Shown piece after piece: positions 17,976-27,266 of a stretch of DNA of 64,000 bases. Source of the stretch: Paenibacillus sp. J2TS4 (GTDB taxonomy: Bacteria; Bacillota; Bacilli; Paenibacillales; NBRC-103111). Below the pieces are notes generated by a model, which saw nothing but the letters and a program-made list of their open reading frames with translations, was not told where the DNA came from and did no database searches. Numbering within the stretch: position 1 is the first letter of the stretch; every line of letters begins with the position of its first letter. Both the position numbers and the translations under genes were made by a program. Where the stretch lies: assembly GCF_018403245.1 (NCBI RefSeq), contig NZ_BOSH01000001.1, positions 806,001-870,000 on the forward strand, written 5' to 3'.

Positions 17976-18475
17976 GACATGCAAAAGCGCATGCTATTTC
18001 GAGAATCTCGTAAGCATCGAAGACCAATAGTACATGTTCGTCTGTGAGAATCCGGTATACGTCGAAAAAGACGTGCAAAAGCGCATGTCCATTTACGAAA
18101 TTCCGGCAAACCACGTTGAAGACGTGCAGAACTGCAGGTCATTTTCCGCCATAATGAGAAAATCGGTCAAATGACTGAATCCACCTGCATATTTGCATGT
18201 CATTAGCTGATTTCAACTCGTTTCCTTCCAAAGACCTGTATATTTGCTGGTTCTTGCTCGATACTTTTGCCAGGACTTGTACTATCTGCCGATTTAAGGT
18301 GCAGAACTGCTCTTTAATTCAACGTTTTTCGGCATTTGGTTCCTTCCAGGTGCAAAACTGCTCTTTAATCACGCCCTTTTGCAGAAATTCCAGATTTGGA
18401 CCGATTTAAGGTGCACGATTGCACTTTATTCGGCTGAAATGACCGAAATGGAGAATTAAGGTGCACTATTGCGCT
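17976..18475. repeat. Palindrome array 3 (about eleven TGCA-type units)
   Basis: The longest array. Units such as GACATGCAAAAGCGCATG, GACGTGCAAAAGCGCATGTC, GACGTGCAGAACTGCAGGTC, CCTGCATATTTGCATGTC and AAGGTGCACGATTGCACTTT recur roughly every 45-60 bp from 17976 to the esterase ribosome site. Towards the 3' end the arms change to AAGGTGCA...TGCNCTTT. The whole 17731-18528 stretch has no convincing gene. Confidence 0.75.
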
Positions 18476-18528
18476 ATATCTGGTTTGGATGCTCTCGGAA
18501 ATTCAATACTCTTCAAGGAGTAGTTCCT

Positions 18529-19479
18529 ATGAAAATTTGGTTGTATCCCGAGTCTTCTCCTCGAATGGAGGGAGAATTGGCGAAAGCGGCAGAAGCTGCA
18601 GAAGTTACGGAGGCTGCAGAAGCTGTGGAAGTTACGGAGGCTGCGGAAGCTGTGGAAGTTACGGAAGCTGATGGAGTTGCGTCAGCTGCAGAAGCTGCGG
18701 ATGATATGAAAGGCACGGCAGCTTTCGGTGCCGCAGAAGCTCAACATGTCCTCCCGTCCATGACTGCCTATTGGGCAGAGGGAACCGGGCCGAGGCCGGC
18801 GATGGTCATATGTCCGGGAGGCGGGTATGCCCGCAAGGCGGGGCACGAAGGGGAGCCCGTCGCCCGTTGGCTGAACGGATTGGGCATTACCGCGTTCGTC
18901 CTGGACTACCGGGTTGCTCCGCATCGTCATCCGCTGCCGCTGTCGGATGCGCACCGGGCCATTCGGCTAGTCCGGCATCTGGCGGCAGAATGGAATATCG
19001 ATCCGGAACGGGTCGGGATACTCGGCTTCTCCGCGGGAGGCCATCTTGCGGCTGCGGCGGGGACGATCGAAGCTGCGGCTGCCGAAACGAGTGACGACGC
19101 CATCGAGCGGCATTCTGCCCGTCCTGACCTGATGGTGCTGAGCTATCCGGTCATCACCTTTGGAGAGGACGGGCATGAAGGCTCCTGTCGGAACCTTCTT
19201 GGGCCGAACCCCTCGCCTGAGCTTCAAGAAAGGCTGTCGCTCCAACGGCGGGTAGATGCCGCGACACCTCCCGCGTTCATCTGGCACACGGCAGACGATC
19301 AAAGCGTGCCCGTCCAGAACAGCTTGTTGTTTGCGAATGCGCTGAGCCGATTCGGCATCCCGTTCGAGCTGCATGTCTTCCCGCACGGCCGGCATGGGCT
19401 GGGATTGGCCAGGGAGGATGAGCACGTGAATCAATGGACGAAGCTTTGCGCTGCATGGCTTCGCAAGCACGGTTTTTAA
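18529..19479 (+). CDS. Alpha/beta-hydrolase, acetylxylan-esterase-like (BD-FAE type)
   Basis: About 316 residues. Oxyanion motif PGGGYARKAGHEG, nucleophile elbow GFSAGGH near residue 165, Asp in HTADDQSVP and His in FPHGRHGLG complete the triad. No signal peptide, so intracellular removal of acetyl or feruloyl groups from xylo-oligosaccharides is likely. AAGGAG lies 8 bases before the ATG. Between the first strand and the oxyanion loop (about residues 18-60) is an Ala/Glu/Val insertion built of 9-residue repeats (EAAEAVEVT) that the family does not need. Confidence 0.87.
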   Translation: MKIWLYPESSPRMEGELAKAAEAAEVTEAAEAVEVTEAAEAVEVTEADGVASAAEAADDMKGTAAFGAAEAQHVLPSMTAYWAEGTGPRPAMVICPGGGYARKAGHEGEPVARWLNGLGITAFVLDYRVAPHRHPLPLSDAHRAIRLVRHLAAEWNIDPERVGILGFSAGGHLAAAAGTIEAAAAETSDDAIERHSARPDLMVLSYPVITFGEDGHEGSCRNLLGPNPSPELQERLSLQRRVDAATPPAFIWHTADDQSVPVQNSLLFANALSRFGIPFELHVFPHGRHGLGLAREDEHVNQWTKLCAAWLRKHGF

Positions 19480-19609
19480 GCGGAGGAAAGCTTATCGGGG
19501 CTGTGAAATGTTACTAGACGCGCGCCTCAACAGGCGAGCGGTAATATTGGCATGATAGTCAGACCAATATCATTTGCTGCCTCCAGTGCGTGCTTTCAGC
19601 TTTTGAGAT

Positions 19610-19696
19610 GTTGACAAGTTCGACGAATTCGTCGAAAAGTACTATCAGCAAGGCGGCAAGATGATTGAAGAGCAAGCTAACGATTATAGTCCATGA
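19610..19696 (+). pseudogene. C-terminal relic of a sugar-binding lipoprotein gene
   Basis: Open frame from a TGA at about 19607 to TGA at 19694-19696 encodes DVDKFDEFVEKYYQQGGKM and then IEEQANDYSP. This matches how LplA/LipO-type binding proteins end (a helix with FDxFVExYYxQGGKxIxxE). No start, ribosome site or upstream domain remains. The rest of 19480-19999 holds only this relic and repeat A. Confidence 0.6.
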
Positions 19697-19895
19697 AGTG
19701 GAGAAAGAAAGATGTCTCCAGGGCTAGTCTTGGCTTTATATTCCAATCATCCGAAGGCTATTTACTAGAAGGGAGTAACGGGTTTGACCGGGGTCCCCGA
19801 AAAGTAAATGAAAATCGCTACAAAGCCTGTCCTCACTTTTTGGGGAAGGAGTATGATGTTTGTAGCTTCGGAGGCACTTTCTTCGGAACGGAATG
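19693..19895 (+). repeat. Structured intergenic repeat, copy A
   Basis: Shares with the copy at 53736 a 5' part (GTGGAGAAAGAAAGATG), and with all copies GGGGTCCCCGAAAAGTA paired to TCACTTTTTGGGGAAGG plus terminal CCGAAGG / CTTCGGA. It starts over the stop codon of the binding-protein relic. Confidence 0.8.
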
Positions 19896-19999
19896 GACGT
19901 ATATCTTTATTGCCGTATCTATAATAATTAGCCATATTCAAGAATTACTATCCGTTGGACAGACTCATAGATTGTAGATGACAATGGGAGGGATAAACA

Positions 20000-21355
20000 T
20001 TGGCTACGCAGAAACGGCCGAATGTGGTCGTCTTTTTTACAGACCAGCAGCGCTGGGACAGTACAGGAGTGCATGGCAATCCGTTGGGACTAACGCCTAA
20101 TTTTGACCGGATGGCTGTTGAAGGAACCCATCTTTTCCATTCATATACATGCCAGCCAGTATGCGGTCCGGCCCGCTCGTCTCTGCAAACCGGCAAATAT
20201 GCGACAGCGACAGGCTGTTATATTAACGGCATCCCGTTATCGAAGTCCTCCAGAACGTTGGCCCATTATTTTGGCGAGGCCGGTTACCGGACCGGGTATA
20301 TTGGGAAATGGCACCTGGCGGATCAGGAGCCGGTTCCGAAGGAGCAGAGGGGAGGTTATCGGTACTGGCTGGGGTCCAATATCCTTGAATTTTCGTCAGA
20401 TGCTTACGATACCGTCATGTACGATAACGACAATCATCCGGTGAAGCTGCCCGGATACCGGGTCGATGCCATCACCGATGCGGCCATTCGCTATATCGAC
20501 CGCCATCAGGACGAGCCGTTCTTCCTGTTCCTCTCTTATCTGGAGCCGCATCATCAGAATCATTCGGACAATTATCCGGCGCCGACAGGCTATGAAGAAA
20601 GATATACCGGCAAATATATACCGCCGGATTTGGCAGCGCTTGGGGGGACGGCCCATGCTCATCTGGGCGGCTATTACGGAATGATCAAGCGGCTGGATGA
20701 AGCGTTGGGCCGCCTGCTGGATGCACTGAAGAGCCTCGGGCTTGCGGACGATACGATTGTGCTGTTCACATCGGATCACGGCTGTCATTTCAAGACGAGG
20801 AACGGAGAGTACAAGCGCTCCTGCCATGACAGCTCGATCCGGGTGCCGACCGCTATTCACGGCTCCCGCTTCCAGTCGGGCGGACAGCTCCGCAGTCTGG
20901 TTTCGCTGGTCGATCTCCCGCCTACGCTGCTGGATGCGGTCGGGATCCCCGTCCCTGACGACATGCAAGGCCGTTCTATTCTGCCGCTGCTGCGGGGAGA
21001 GAAGAAGAATTGGCCGCAGGAGGTTTTCGTGCAGATCAGTGAATCGCATATTGGCCGCGCCATCCGTACGGAACGCTGGAAGTACAGCGTGGCCGCCCCC
21101 GATAAGCATGGCTCTGAGCAAGCCGGATCGGAGCAATATGTGGAGCAATTTCTATATGATCTGCAGGCGGACCCTTATGAACTGACGAATCTCGTCGGAA
21201 TGGACAGCTTCCGCGCGGTAGCCGATGATCTGCGTGACCGTTTGATCCGTCGGATGGTGGAGGCGGGAGAGGCCCCGCCGGCAATTATTCCTGCTGAGCC
21301 GAAGCGCAGCGGCCGCAAGACTTCCGTGGAAGAGCTGCGAATTAAGATGGAGTAA
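20000..21355 (+). CDS. Type I sulfatase (formylglycine-dependent)
   Basis: 451 residues. N-terminal metal site RPNVVVFFTDQQRWD, then the sulfatase signature CGPARSSLQTG with the Cys near residue 55 that must be converted to formylglycine. GKWHLA and TSDHGCHF complete the Ca/active site. No signal peptide, so it acts in the cytoplasm or is exported by another route; it would desulfate sulfated sugars. The start is TTG at 20000, 8 bases after GGGAGGG. A formylglycine-generating enzyme is encoded at 57010, the expected activator. Confidence 0.93.
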   Translation: MATQKRPNVVVFFTDQQRWDSTGVHGNPLGLTPNFDRMAVEGTHLFHSYTCQPVCGPARSSLQTGKYATATGCYINGIPLSKSSRTLAHYFGEAGYRTGYIGKWHLADQEPVPKEQRGGYRYWLGSNILEFSSDAYDTVMYDNDNHPVKLPGYRVDAITDAAIRYIDRHQDEPFFLFLSYLEPHHQNHSDNYPAPTGYEERYTGKYIPPDLAALGGTAHAHLGGYYGMIKRLDEALGRLLDALKSLGLADDTIVLFTSDHGCHFKTRNGEYKRSCHDSSIRVPTAIHGSRFQSGGQLRSLVSLVDLPPTLLDAVGIPVPDDMQGRSILPLLRGEKKNWPQEVFVQISESHIGRAIRTERWKYSVAAPDKHGSEQAGSEQYVEQFLYDLQADPYELTNLVGMDSFRAVADDLRDRLIRRMVEAGEAPPAIIPAEPKRSGRKTSVEELRIKME

Positions 21356-21374
21356 ACCGGCAGGAAATAGATTA

Positions 21375-21412
21375 CCCGAATAGGAGGGAGCGGCTGTTCA
21401 CTCCTATTCGGG
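21375..21412. terminator. Perfect 12-bp hairpin after the sulfatase gene
   Basis: CCCGAATAGGAG pairs exactly with CTCCTATTCGGG around a 14-base loop. No T run follows on the plus strand, so termination is likely but not certain. Confidence 0.55.
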
Positions 21413-21581
21413 ACCAACCGTAATGAAAAAGTGATTATTAGAGATGAAGGATGCCGTCAGGGCGTAATAGCAGGTGATACGGTGAACAATTGAGCAGTTA
21501 GTCTTGCTTCCTGATATTAAAGTTCCTTCCATAACCCAGAGGGCTATCATTCATCTTCATCCGCATATCTCCTAATTGGTA

Positions 21582-22478
21582 TCAAACGCCCCATTCTTTA
21601 CGAGCATCCGCAACCGATTTCTGCGGAGTTTTGCCCCAGGCGTAATGTCCTTTCGGCTTGTGCCCGATCCATCTCTCGTCGACAGGCTCCGAAGCAAGCT
21701 GATAGCGGGTATCGGAGCTGATTCTGAATCGGTTGGTCCTATTGTTCAACGACGTATGCATCATGTACATTCCGAAGATGATCACGTCCCCGGCTTCAAA
21801 GGCCGTTGTCGCCCATTGGCCCCCGTACGTATCGACGATTTCGACCGGATCTTCGGAGAACCAGCCTGTAGCGACATTGTCGCGATCGACGTCCATTTCT
21901 CCGTACGTTTGTTTAATTTTGTCATAATGCTGCGATCCGAGACACATGGCCAACGTTCCCAATTCAAGCGGGGTGTCCCCGAAAGGGGTCCACATCGTGT
22001 AGACGTTCTTCGTTCCTCTTCCCATGTAGACGACATCGTAATGGGCGCCGGTGTTTCCTCCATGAGCAATGGCGCGAGGCCACTTATAGTCGTATGTCAT
22101 AGATTTACCGCCCAGCAAACGATCAAAGAAGCTCATGACGGAAGGATGGTTAACGACCTCCAAAAAATGTGGAAAGTCGGCTTGCAGCTCTTCGGCGCTT
22201 CCCCCCCACATCCCGCCCTTATTTTCTTTGGAAATGACGCCTTCTTCAAGCGGAGCATGGGGGTCAAGCCTGCCCATGGCCTGCAGCTTCCGCAAAAAAT
22301 CCATTCTCGCGGACAGCACTCGCTCCCGATCGTGGAATCCCCGGATCAGCAAATATCCGTCTTCCGCCAGACGAGCTCTCAACGCCTCCGTATCCTCCCA
22401 AATATCATTGCTGCTCCTTAATTCGGTCAAATACTTGCTTCCCATCTCCAGTTCCCTTTGTCCGATGGTTACCTTCAT
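21582..22478 (-). CDS. PhyH-type Fe(II)/2-oxoglutarate dioxygenase
   Basis: 298 residues. The metal triad is visible as GAHYDVVY (His-x-Asp) and MMHTSLNN (distal His), and the 2-oxoglutarate Arg probably lies in RFRISSDTRYQ. AAAGGAG precedes the ATG. Family members hydroxylate small molecules using Fe(II), O2 and 2-oxoglutarate. It lies directly downstream of an AraC gene on the same strand and next to an importer, so it may act on an imported compound. Substrate unknown. Confidence 0.87.
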   Translation of the reverse strand: MKVTIGQRELEMGSKYLTELRSSNDIWEDTEALRARLAEDGYLLIRGFHDRERVLSARMDFLRKLQAMGRLDPHAPLEEGVISKENKGGMWGGSAEELQADFPHFLEVVNHPSVMSFFDRLLGGKSMTYDYKWPRAIAHGGNTGAHYDVVYMGRGTKNVYTMWTPFGDTPLELGTLAMCLGSQHYDKIKQTYGEMDVDRDNVATGWFSEDPVEIVDTYGGQWATTAFEAGDVIIFGMYMMHTSLNNRTNRFRISSDTRYQLASEPVDERWIGHKPKGHYAWGKTPQKSVADARKEWGV

Positions 22479-22615
22479 GCCTGATCTTCTCCTTTCCGGC
22501 CTTCCGAATGGTTGGCTTCGGTGTTATGGATTCCTTATCAGCATAGGGGATCCTTAAGGAGAAGTCGTTAGCCAAAACCGGACACTATTTACGCAAAACC
22601 CGCCGGAGCCGTTTT

Positions 22616-23407
22616 TCACTGATGATACAACCGCTGACGGGCTCTCCATTCGGAAGGGGGACAGCCTTCCAGTTTTTTAAACCAAAGGGAGAAGGAATGA
22701 AGCTGGGTAAAACCGATCAGGTTAGCGATCGACTGCATATCTTTATCCGAAGAGCTTAGCAGCCATTTGGCTTCCGCCAGCCTGCACATTTGCTGGTATT
22801 GCTTGGGTGTCCTTCCGTATATTTTGTAGAAGCGTTTGCGAAACCCTTCCTCCGAGAGACCGGCCATTGAGGCCAAAGCGGCGATTTGAATGGAATCTTG
22901 CAAATGCTGCCGAATGTAATCGCCAATGTGAGAGATCGAAAGAGCTTGCTGATCCGAATGGGAATGTTCGTTAAGAAATAACAGCAGCATTTCGATCCAA
23001 ACCAAGTAATTTCTTTCCGGTTCTTTTAACGGGGAGAAGTGGACCCGGAGCCATTCGCGGAACAGCCGTTCATAATGATCCTGATCCAGACGTGACAAGG
23101 CGATGATTCGGGGAAGGCCGCCGATAATCAATCTGTCGAACAAATTTCGAACTTCTGGAGGAAGTCCGTCAATCAATAGAACCCCGAAACGAATAGGGGT
23201 TATCGCATGAAAGGAATGGGGGACGCCCGAAGGAATGAGGATGACATGCCCCGCATCCACAGTTCTTTCATCATCTTCCCGGCAAAACCGTCCTCTTCCT
23301 TCCAGCACAACGGTTATCTCCAAATCCCGATGTCTCCACAGTCGTTCGTCCTCCCAATCTTTGCCGTGGGTGCCTATAAAGCTTCTGACTTCAAGCAAGA
23401 CTGTCAT
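22616..23407 (-). CDS. AraC-family transcriptional regulator
   Basis: 263 residues: cupin N-terminus (GHVILIPSGVPHSFHAI) and C-terminal double HTH (IAALASMAGLSEEGFRKRFY; ANLIGFTQLHSFSLWFKK). AAGGAGG precedes the ATG. It is divergent from the importer starting at 23683 and co-directional with the PhyH gene, so both are plausible targets. Confidence 0.87.
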   Translation of the reverse strand: MTVLLEVRSFIGTHGKDWEDERLWRHRDLEITVVLEGRGRFCREDDERTVDAGHVILIPSGVPHSFHAITPIRFGVLLIDGLPPEVRNLFDRLIIGGLPRIIALSRLDQDHYERLFREWLRVHFSPLKEPERNYLVWIEMLLLFLNEHSHSDQQALSISHIGDYIRQHLQDSIQIAALASMAGLSEEGFRKRFYKIYGRTPKQYQQMCRLAEAKWLLSSSDKDMQSIANLIGFTQLHSFSLWFKKLEGCPPSEWRARQRLYHQ

Positions 23408-23682
23408 CCAACCTCCTTAATGAGAGTCCGCTGCTGCCGACCCTATGATCCTATGATGAATTCACTATACAGTCGATTATTGGTGCGATCAAGCTCATGA
23501 AGGCAGATCTTAACCGCCAATCCTAAACATTTATACATCTGCTAACAATGTATCCATACGAAATCTAACGAAACGAATATGATCTGATCTTTTTTACATT
23601 GAATCGATGAGGAGATTGCACTAGATTTGAGTGGAGCGAGTTTCATACTGCAAGCTATCCTATAAGAAAAGGGGGGTTACCA

Positions 23683-24645
23683 TTGACAAATCCGCCTGGC
23701 ATGCCGACGGTATCCATGGACAAACCAATGAAGCCGGCGAAACGGCACAACATGGTTAGAAACATGATTAAACAGAAATATTTATATTTAATGATTCTTC
23801 CCGGATTTATAATCGTTCTTGTGTTCAGCTATTTTCCAATGTACGGGGTGTTGATCGCGTTCCAGGACTATAACGTTGCCAAAGGGATTTGGGGAAGCGA
23901 ATGGGTGGGCTTCAAATACTTTGCGGAATTTTTCTCCAATCCGCTAGCGGTCCGAACGATTAAAAACACGCTCCTGCTTGGCATATACGGATTGTTATGG
24001 AGTTTTCCGGCGCCGATCATTCTCGCTCTGCTGCTAAACGAACTTAAGCATTTAAAATTCAAGAAATTTGTGCAAACGGTTTCATATTTCCCGCATTTTA
24101 TTTCCACGGTCATTATCGTCGGGATGATCAAGGAATTCGCTTCGTTGGACGGATTGTTCAACAAAATAACCGGCTTCTTCGGAATGGAGGCGGTCCAATT
24201 CATGTCGGAGCCTGCATTTTTCCGTACTCTGTTTATCGGATCGGGTATTTGGCAGGGAATAGGGTGGGGAACCATTCTGTATTTGGCCGCTCTCAGCGGA
24301 GCCGATCCGACTCTTTATGATGTCGCTTCGATAGACGGCGCGAACCGCTGGCAGAAGATGAAGCATATTTCCTGGCCGGCCTTGATTCCGACAACGGTCA
24401 TTTTGTTCATTTTATCGGTTGGCGGTATTCTGGGCACCGACTTTATGAAGGTCATGCTGATGTACAATCCCGGAACCTACGAAACGGCGGATGTGATCGG
24501 CACTTATGTGTACCGCGTCGGTTTGGAAGGCGGCAGGTTCGAATATGCGGCTGCAGTGGGTCTCATGCTGTCCGTCGTCTCCTTCTTGTTCGTCTATGCG
24601 ACTAATCGATTCTCGCGTAAATTTTCGGAAACGAGCTTATGGTAG
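23683..24645 (+). CDS. ABC sugar permease, LplB type
   Basis: 320 residues, six membrane segments. The EAA loop reads DVASIDGANRWQKMKHISWP, with Asp-Val in place of the usual Glu-Ala. TTG start after GGGGGG. The next permease gene begins on the base after its stop codon. First gene of importer set 2. Confidence 0.92.
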   Translation: MTNPPGMPTVSMDKPMKPAKRHNMVRNMIKQKYLYLMILPGFIIVLVFSYFPMYGVLIAFQDYNVAKGIWGSEWVGFKYFAEFFSNPLAVRTIKNTLLLGIYGLLWSFPAPIILALLLNELKHLKFKKFVQTVSYFPHFISTVIIVGMIKEFASLDGLFNKITGFFGMEAVQFMSEPAFFRTLFIGSGIWQGIGWGTILYLAALSGADPTLYDVASIDGANRWQKMKHISWPALIPTTVILFILSVGGILGTDFMKVMLMYNPGTYETADVIGTYVYRVGLEGGRFEYAAAVGLMLSVVSFLFVYATNRFSRKFSETSLW

Positions 24646-25539
24646 GTGAAGCAGATGCAATATAGGCAAAGTTTCGGCTCCAAGCTGTTCGATGCCTCGA
24701 ACTACTTTTTTATGTTGGTTCTTGTAGTCATCATGGTCTATCCGTTGTTAAACATTATCGCCATCTCGTTAAGTCACGCAGATTTCATTGCACTCGGTCA
24801 GGTCAATATTTTTCCGAAGGGCTTCAACGTCAAAGGGTATGAAGTCATTTTCAGCAAGCAATTGGTGTATATCAGCTACAAAAATACGATTTTGTACGCG
24901 GCCGCCGGTACATTCCTTACGTTATTTCTCACGTCCTTGATGGCCTATCCTCTAACGATCGGAAATTTCCAATTAAAGAAGTTCATAACGATCTTCTTGG
25001 CCGTTACGATGTTTTTCAGCGGCGGAATGATTCCGACCTATTTGCTGATCAAAAATTTGGGGCTGCTGAACACGTTCTGGGTCATGGTGCTCCCAGGGTG
25101 TATAAGCGCTTATAACGTCATTATTTTTCGAACGTTTTTTCAAAATCTGCCCAATGAGCTGCGGGAATCGGCTTATATGGACGGTGCGAGCGATCTGGTT
25201 GTGCTGTTTAAAATCTATTTGCCATTATCCAAAGCTCTGCTCGCCACCTTTGCTTTATTTACGATTGTCGCCCATTGGAATGAATGGTTCAGCGCACTGA
25301 TCTATTTGCAGGATGAGAGCAAGTATCCGATCCAAATGTTTTTGCGCAGCATTATTTTTACCCAGCAAGGCTATGGGCAGAGCCAGCAAATCAGCGAAAT
25401 GATCCAAAACAGGCAGATCAATCCGAAAAATATACAAATGGCCGCAATTGTGATTACGATGGCGCCGATCCTTTGTATTTACCCTTTCGTCCAAAAATAT
25501 TTCGTGAAAGGGGTACTGGTCGGTTCGCTTAAAGGGTAG
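24646..25539 (+). CDS. ABC sugar permease, LplC/YtcP type
   Basis: 297 residues, six membrane segments, EAA loop ESAYMDGASDLVVLFKIYLP, and the family ending VQKYFVKGVLVGSLKG. The start could be GTG at 24646, touching the previous stop codon, or ATG at 24655. Either implies tight coupling to the LplB gene. Confidence 0.92.
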   Translation: MKQMQYRQSFGSKLFDASNYFFMLVLVVIMVYPLLNIIAISLSHADFIALGQVNIFPKGFNVKGYEVIFSKQLVYISYKNTILYAAAGTFLTLFLTSLMAYPLTIGNFQLKKFITIFLAVTMFFSGGMIPTYLLIKNLGLLNTFWVMVLPGCISAYNVIIFRTFFQNLPNELRESAYMDGASDLVVLFKIYLPLSKALLATFALFTIVAHWNEWFSALIYLQDESKYPIQMFLRSIIFTQQGYGQSQQISEMIQNRQINPKNIQMAAIVITMAPILCIYPFVQKYFVKGVLVGSLKG

Positions 25540-25599
25540 GAAATGGGTTGAATAGCGATTTAAGTTCAATCTATGAATCTATGGGGGAGGTTATTGACG

Positions 25600-27201
25600 A
25601 TGATAAGAGCTTTAACTATCGTCTTATGGTTAGTATTGGTCATGGGTGTGGCGGCCGGGTGCGGCAAGGAAGATTCTACTTTGAATACGGATTCCGGGGA
25701 CCAGGAAGCCGGCTTGAAACTGAAGGTGGTCATTCCCCATTTTGGCGGTGATCCTAAGGGGACTCTTATTCAGCAAGAGTACGAGAAGGAAATCGAGAGC
25801 TATCTTGGGGATAAGGTGGAATTCGAATGGAATCGGATCCCTTGGGCGGAATATAAAGAGAAAACGAACGTTATGCTGACAAGCGGAGACATTCCGGACA
25901 TCATGCTGGTGTTAGGCAACGATGCTATCCAGAAGTACGGGGAGCAGGGGCTGTTTTTGGAGCTTTCCCAATACATGGATACAATGCCTAACTATAAAGA
26001 ATATGTGGCGGCAACGCCCAATGCGGAACAATATCTTTATACGCCCGATCAGAAGATGTACGCTTTCTATGACGGCTTTAACAATCCGACCGATATCGAG
26101 CCGAGCCAATATGCCGCAGCGTATCGTCTGGACATTTTCAATAAGCATGGCATCAAGATTCCGGAAACATGGGATGAATTATATGATGCCGCCAAACAGT
26201 TGAAGGCGCTTTATCCGGATTCCTATCCGATTTCCCAGAGTGAGCAGTATCTCGGATTGAGCGGATTTCTTAACGCCAACCATACATCTGCGGGTATTTA
26301 TTGGAACGGCGAGAAATATGTATACGGACCAACGGAGGAAAGGTTCAAGGAAGCGTTGATGTTCGTCAATCGACTGTATACGGATAAATTGCTTGACCCG
26401 GCTTATTGGTCCGACGATATCGATCAGGCGAAAGCGAAGGCGACCAACGGAAAAACGTTCATATTTCCGCAGATATGGTCCGGTTATGTAGCTGATTTCA
26501 ATGCGAACCAACAGGCCGGTGTCCAATGGACACTTGCCCTGCATGCGGATAACCCGAAATATGGGAAGGCATGGAAAATCGACAGCGAACCGGCCGGTAA
26601 AGGATTGAGGAACGGGTACGGCTTGATCATTTCGGCTAAAGCCAAAAATCAGGAGCAGCTTGTCAAGCTGTTGGACTATCAATATTCCAATAAAATGGTG
26701 GATTTGCTCATGTGGGGAATCGAAGGCCAAACGTACGAGATCAAAGACGGTGAGAAGCGGTTTTTGCCTGAGTTGCGAAATTCCGAAGACTTCAAAGGAG
26801 AGTTGGCTAAAATGTGCGTGTCCGCCGCTATGACCTGCCGCCCGGGAATCGTCTTTACTCCTCAGGAAAGACTTGCGGTCTATACTTCCATCCCCGATGT
26901 TCTGTTCTATCATGACGGCCAAGCGCAGGAGGAGAATTATTGGATTGCATCCGATAAATACGGCGGGAAAGAATCGATTGCGCCCGGCGACCGGGCCCCG
27001 AAAATCGTCTTTACTAAAGATGAGAACGACAGGATCGCCAATACGATGACTCCGATCAACACGTACGTAAGCGAATCTACGGTTAAATTTATCAAAGGGG
27101 AAACGAGCTTTGCGGATTGGGACAAGTTCCTGTCGACGCTTAACAAGATGGGGGATTATGAGTCGATCTTAAAAATGTACAATGAAAGAGCGAATAAGTG
27201 A
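25600..27201 (+). CDS. Extracellular carbohydrate-binding lipoprotein, importer set 2
   Basis: About 533 residues: signal peptide with lipobox GVAAGC near residue 20, then a binding-protein fold. The ATG at 25600 follows GGGGGAGG; the in-frame ATG at 25573 is upstream of that site. It would present an oligosaccharide to the two permeases just upstream. The end (MTPINTYVSESTVKFIKGE) resembles the binding-protein fragment fused downstream at about 27500-27850, suggesting the two descend from related genes. Confidence 0.92.
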   Translation: MIRALTIVLWLVLVMGVAAGCGKEDSTLNTDSGDQEAGLKLKVVIPHFGGDPKGTLIQQEYEKEIESYLGDKVEFEWNRIPWAEYKEKTNVMLTSGDIPDIMLVLGNDAIQKYGEQGLFLELSQYMDTMPNYKEYVAATPNAEQYLYTPDQKMYAFYDGFNNPTDIEPSQYAAAYRLDIFNKHGIKIPETWDELYDAAKQLKALYPDSYPISQSEQYLGLSGFLNANHTSAGIYWNGEKYVYGPTEERFKEALMFVNRLYTDKLLDPAYWSDDIDQAKAKATNGKTFIFPQIWSGYVADFNANQQAGVQWTLALHADNPKYGKAWKIDSEPAGKGLRNGYGLIISAKAKNQEQLVKLLDYQYSNKMVDLLMWGIEGQTYEIKDGEKRFLPELRNSEDFKGELAKMCVSAAMTCRPGIVFTPQERLAVYTSIPDVLFYHDGQAQEENYWIASDKYGGKESIAPGDRAPKIVFTKDENDRIANTMTPINTYVSESTVKFIKGETSFADWDKFLSTLNKMGDYESILKMYNERANK

Positions 27202-27266
27202 TATTTAGAGACATTCTTCCGTTATGGGATATTTCGGAAAGAGTCCGCGAAGAGAGGGGATGGAAT

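Noticed and set aside
17976..18475. CRISPR array or small coding genes in palindrome array 3
   Set aside because: Repeats and spacers both diverge, there are no cas genes, and frames of 65-70 codons here consist of translated repeats without ribosome sites.
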